NCBI GenBank assembly: GCA_016787785.1
Contig: JAEUTO010000011.1
Coordinates: 310,001 to 374,000, forward strand
Direction: 5' to 3'
Origin: Bacteroidia bacterium
GTDB taxonomy: Bacteria > Bacteroidota > Bacteroidia > B-17B0 > Aurantibacillaceae
DNA: 64,000 nt
The notes under the pieces were generated by a model. It had not been told where the DNA came from and made no database searches. It saw only the letters and a program-made list of their open reading frames with translations. Below, in pieces: positions 63,120 through 64,000 of this stretch (the first letter of the stretch is position 1; each line of letters starts with the position of its first letter). The translations under genes and the position numbers were made by a program.

Positions 63120-64000
63120 TTAAGGTTTTTTATTTAAATGTTGCAAGTTTCTGGCAATATATTTTTCAGATGGTAATAAGGATTGCTGTATGCGTTTGGC
63201 GTATTTAATGCTATCAATTACCTCTTTTTGCTTTTGCTCCACCAACTCTTTCTGTGTTTCTATAACTTCTTTTTGTTTGCGGGTAATACGTAGTCGGTTA
63301 AAAACAAAGAGTGCAAAAAGCAATACCAACATCAGGCCGGCAAAAACGGAATAGGTGACCACTTTTTGCTTTTGCTCCTGCTCTTCGGCCACGGCTAATA
63401 ATTTTTCCTGTTCTTTTTGATCTAATGCTTTTTGTTTTTCATAGTTGTATTGCATTTCCTGCTCAAGTAAACGGCCCTGGTTTTTTTCATTTTGAATACT
63501 GTCGCGCATGCTAATATAATATTCGTGCATTGCGAGCGCATCAGCTGTTTTACCTTGTTTCTTATATACCAGATAAAGGTATTGGCTTGCTTCTCGGGCC
63601 GTTATTGCAAGGCCCCCTTTTTTTGAAATATCCAATGCGTTTTTTAGTATTGCAACTCCTTTTTCTGATTGATTTGATTTTACATATGCCGACCCCATAA
63701 TAGCCATTGCGCCGGCCATTGAGTTAAAATCATTCATTTCATTATAAAGTTCTATTGCTTTACTTTCATATTCAATCGTTTTTTCCAGTTCACCAATATC
63801 AGAGTAGTTTACACCTAGTGCGTGAATGGCGTTTGCATAGGTTTCTTTGTTTTTAATTTCTTCAGCGATTTTTAGGCAGCGCGTTTGCATTTCTATTGCC
63901 TTTTTATTTTGCCCAAGGCTCTGGTACACCGATCCTAAATTTCCGAGCGCTAAAGCTATGCCACTTTTTTTGTTAAGCTTTTCGCTAAGGGCAAGGCTGC
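63120..64000 (-). CDS. TPR sensor protein, partner of the phosphatase (5' end beyond window)
   Basis: The frame is open to the right edge, so the N-terminus with a presumed signal peptide is not seen. Visible are TPRs, a coiled coil, a membrane helix ('VVTYSVFAGLMLVLLFALFV') and a second coiled coil ending in VIDSIKYAKRIQQSLLPSEK. It stops at 'RNLQHLNKKP', where fused homologues run into SpoIIE; here the phosphatase is the next gene, nine bases on. The SIKYAKRIQ helix is shared with the genes at 12094 and 34108. The protein likely senses a signal in the periplasm and controls the phosphatase. Confidence 0.78.
   Translation of the reverse strand, partial: SLALSEKLNKKSGIALALGNLGSVYQSLGQNKKAIEMQTRCLKIAEEIKNKETYANAIHALGVNYSDIGELEKTIEYESKAIELYNEMNDFNSMAGAMAIMGSAYVKSNQSEKGVAILKNALDISKKGGLAITAREASQYLYLVYKKQGKTADALAMHEYYISMRDSIQNEKNQGRLLEQEMQYNYEKQKALDQKEQEKLLAVAEEQEQKQKVVTYSVFAGLMLVLLFALFVFNRLRITRKQKEVIETQKELVEQKQKEVIDSIKYAKRIQQSLLPSEKYIARNLQHLNKKP

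Overview
The window is a contiguous chromosomal segment of a member of the Bacteroidota. The evidence is: two proteins with type IX secretion (T9SS) C-terminal sorting domains, a PorG-like DUF6089 protein, two TPR/PD40/OmpA proteins of PorE-like layout, a TonB receptor with an N-terminal carboxypeptidase-regulatory domain, the b-type SdhCAB complex, DUF4292, a Bacteroidota EnvC, and promoters of the TTG-N20-TAnnTTTR type. The DNA is AT-rich, ribosome-binding sites are weak and TTG starts are frequent. The order or family cannot be fixed from the sequence. I see no tRNA, rRNA, CRISPR array, transposase or prophage.

Layout. 1-7.6 kb: the N-terminus of a sensor kinase, an AsmA-like protein, a T9SS cargo protein, a secreted thioredoxin-like protein, a DUF5522 mini-protein missed by length filters, and an orphan urocanate hydratase. 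7.5-12 kb (minus strand): an OmpA lipoprotein, MscL, a phosphate-selective porin and a PiT phosphate transporter; the last two genes each carry a matching 11-bp-phased direct repeat upstream that looks like a Pho box. 12-19 kb: a TPR protein lacking its expected phosphatase domain, acetyl-CoA synthetase, a DNA methyltransferase-type repair protein, a thioredoxin-like protein, a decayed second copy of the repair gene, an acyltransferase and DprA. 19-30 kb: a TonB receptor, a small lipoprotein, a secreted TPR-CHAT protein, a TPR protein, a PD40/OmpA protein, MurI and a PorG-like protein. 30-36 kb: SdhCAB and a TPR-SpoIIE phosphatase whose signal peptide has no canonical start codon. 36-44 kb (plus): a nucleotidyltransferase-TPR-DUF4292-EnvC operon followed by a second PD40/OmpA protein. 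44-51 kb (minus): gamma-carbonic-anhydrase-like protein, M42 peptidase, GH3 protein, LysE exporter, DUF493, aldose epimerase and trigger factor.

50.9-56.9 kb is the most interesting part. Four tightly packed plus-strand genes encode a TolC-like/TIM-barrel fusion, an HlyD-type adaptor, a cytosolic zinc-ribbon protein with a degenerate GGDEF domain, and a processive GT2 glycosyltransferase. I read this as a candidate polysaccharide synthesis and secretion machine, with the zinc-ribbon protein as a possible nucleotide or protein sensor. It is followed by an ECF sigma factor and three small membrane proteins, two of which share an M(S/T)EEER motif.

57.9-64 kb: GC-rich intergenic repeats, a second T9SS cargo protein, a B12-binding radical SAM protein, and a two-gene version of the TPR-SpoIIE phosphatase in which the sensor and the phosphatase are separate genes. 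Together with the fused gene at 34-36 kb and the phosphatase-less gene at 12-13.6 kb, the window holds three arrangements of one signalling architecture.
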